The notes beneath the pieces were generated by a model that worked only from the letters and a program-made list of their open reading frames with translations, ran no database searches and was not told the DNA's origin. Shown here piece by piece: positions 63,870-64,000 of a stretch of 64,000 nucleotides of DNA. Source of the DNA: Staphylococcus sp. Marseille-Q5304 (GTDB lineage Bacteria > Bacillota > Bacilli > Staphylococcales > Staphylococcaceae); assembly GCF_943737015.1 (NCBI RefSeq), contig NZ_CALSFP010000001.1:1922001-1986000 (forward strand), read 5' to 3'. The number at the start of each line of letters is the position of its first letter. Within the stretch, counting starts at the first letter, position 1. Both the position numbers and the translations under genes were made by a program.

Positions 63870-64000
63870 TATAACCTCCCCTTTTGAAAGCATCTAACTA
63901 CAACGTTCCGTATAAACTATAAAAATCTTCTCAATTACGTTAATACAGTTGAGAACACAAAGACACATTTGATAAATAATTTAAAGTGATGCCACTTATA
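63870..64000. other. End of window
   Basis: AT-rich sequence after the catalase stop. An imperfect repeat TTCTCAA...TTGAGAA (63931-63955) has no T-run. No gene start is visible before the window ends. Confidence 0.4.

Overview
The window is a low-GC Firmicute chromosome segment and almost certainly from a coagulase-negative Staphylococcus. The evidence is the staphylococcal synteny (treR-treA-treP, gltD-gltB-gltC, a Sle1-type autolysin, guaA-guaB, tcyP-nfrA), small PSM-alpha-like peptides, staphylococcal intergenic repeats, and a SaPI-like island at the 3' end of guaA. S. warneri or S. pasteuri would fit, but I cannot fix the species from sequence alone.

Layout, left: a GNAT acetyltransferase; the large SRP RNA with its own promoter and terminator; the trehalose operon (PTS permease, phosphotrehalase, TreR repressor) with a palindromic operator inside the promoter spacer; tRNA-Ser; glutamate synthase gltBD with divergent gltC; a YibE/F membrane pair; an ammonium transporter; and a NUDIX-GNAT fusion. 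From 17 to 34 kb: a LysM-CHAP autolysin with a WalR-type box; arylamine N-acetyltransferase; a frameshifted secreted protein; three PSM-like peptide genes with identically spaced upstream elements; an HxlR regulator; an NSS transporter; BrnQ; an esterase; a membrane-anchored poly-gamma-glutamate hydrolase; three MFS transporters, one with an in-frame stop; a cold-shock protein whose leader can pair with its own Shine-Dalgarno; and two YxeA-family copies, one frameshifted.

Accessory zone, 34.7-40.2 kb: a two-gene soluble/four-TM module of unknown function, then a type VII secretion lipase-toxin locus of reverse domain order (TslA-like) with a helical partner and two divergent immunity-like genes. 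Between those two genes lies a decayed fragment of a second lipase toxin gene, so the locus looks like a duplicated toxin-immunity unit that lost one toxin.

Island, 40.28-52.07 kb: a phage-inducible chromosomal island between 15-bp direct repeats. In transcription order from the control region it has a divergent repressor and integrase, then excisionase-like genes, small genes, primase and helicase-type Rep, an iteron origin, a GNAT gene, several unknowns, RinA/sigma-like regulators and TerS. I see no capsid-remodelling gene and no toxin or resistance cargo.

Right: guaA and guaB without the xpt-pbuX genes often found upstream in staphylococci; a 0.96-kb gene-poor stretch; a general stress gene with a SigB-type promoter; a GNAT-like protein; a MerR-like/coiled-coil/amphipathic-tail protein; the cystine transporter TcyP; the NfrA oxidoreductase; and a large-subunit catalase with a possible SigB promoter.
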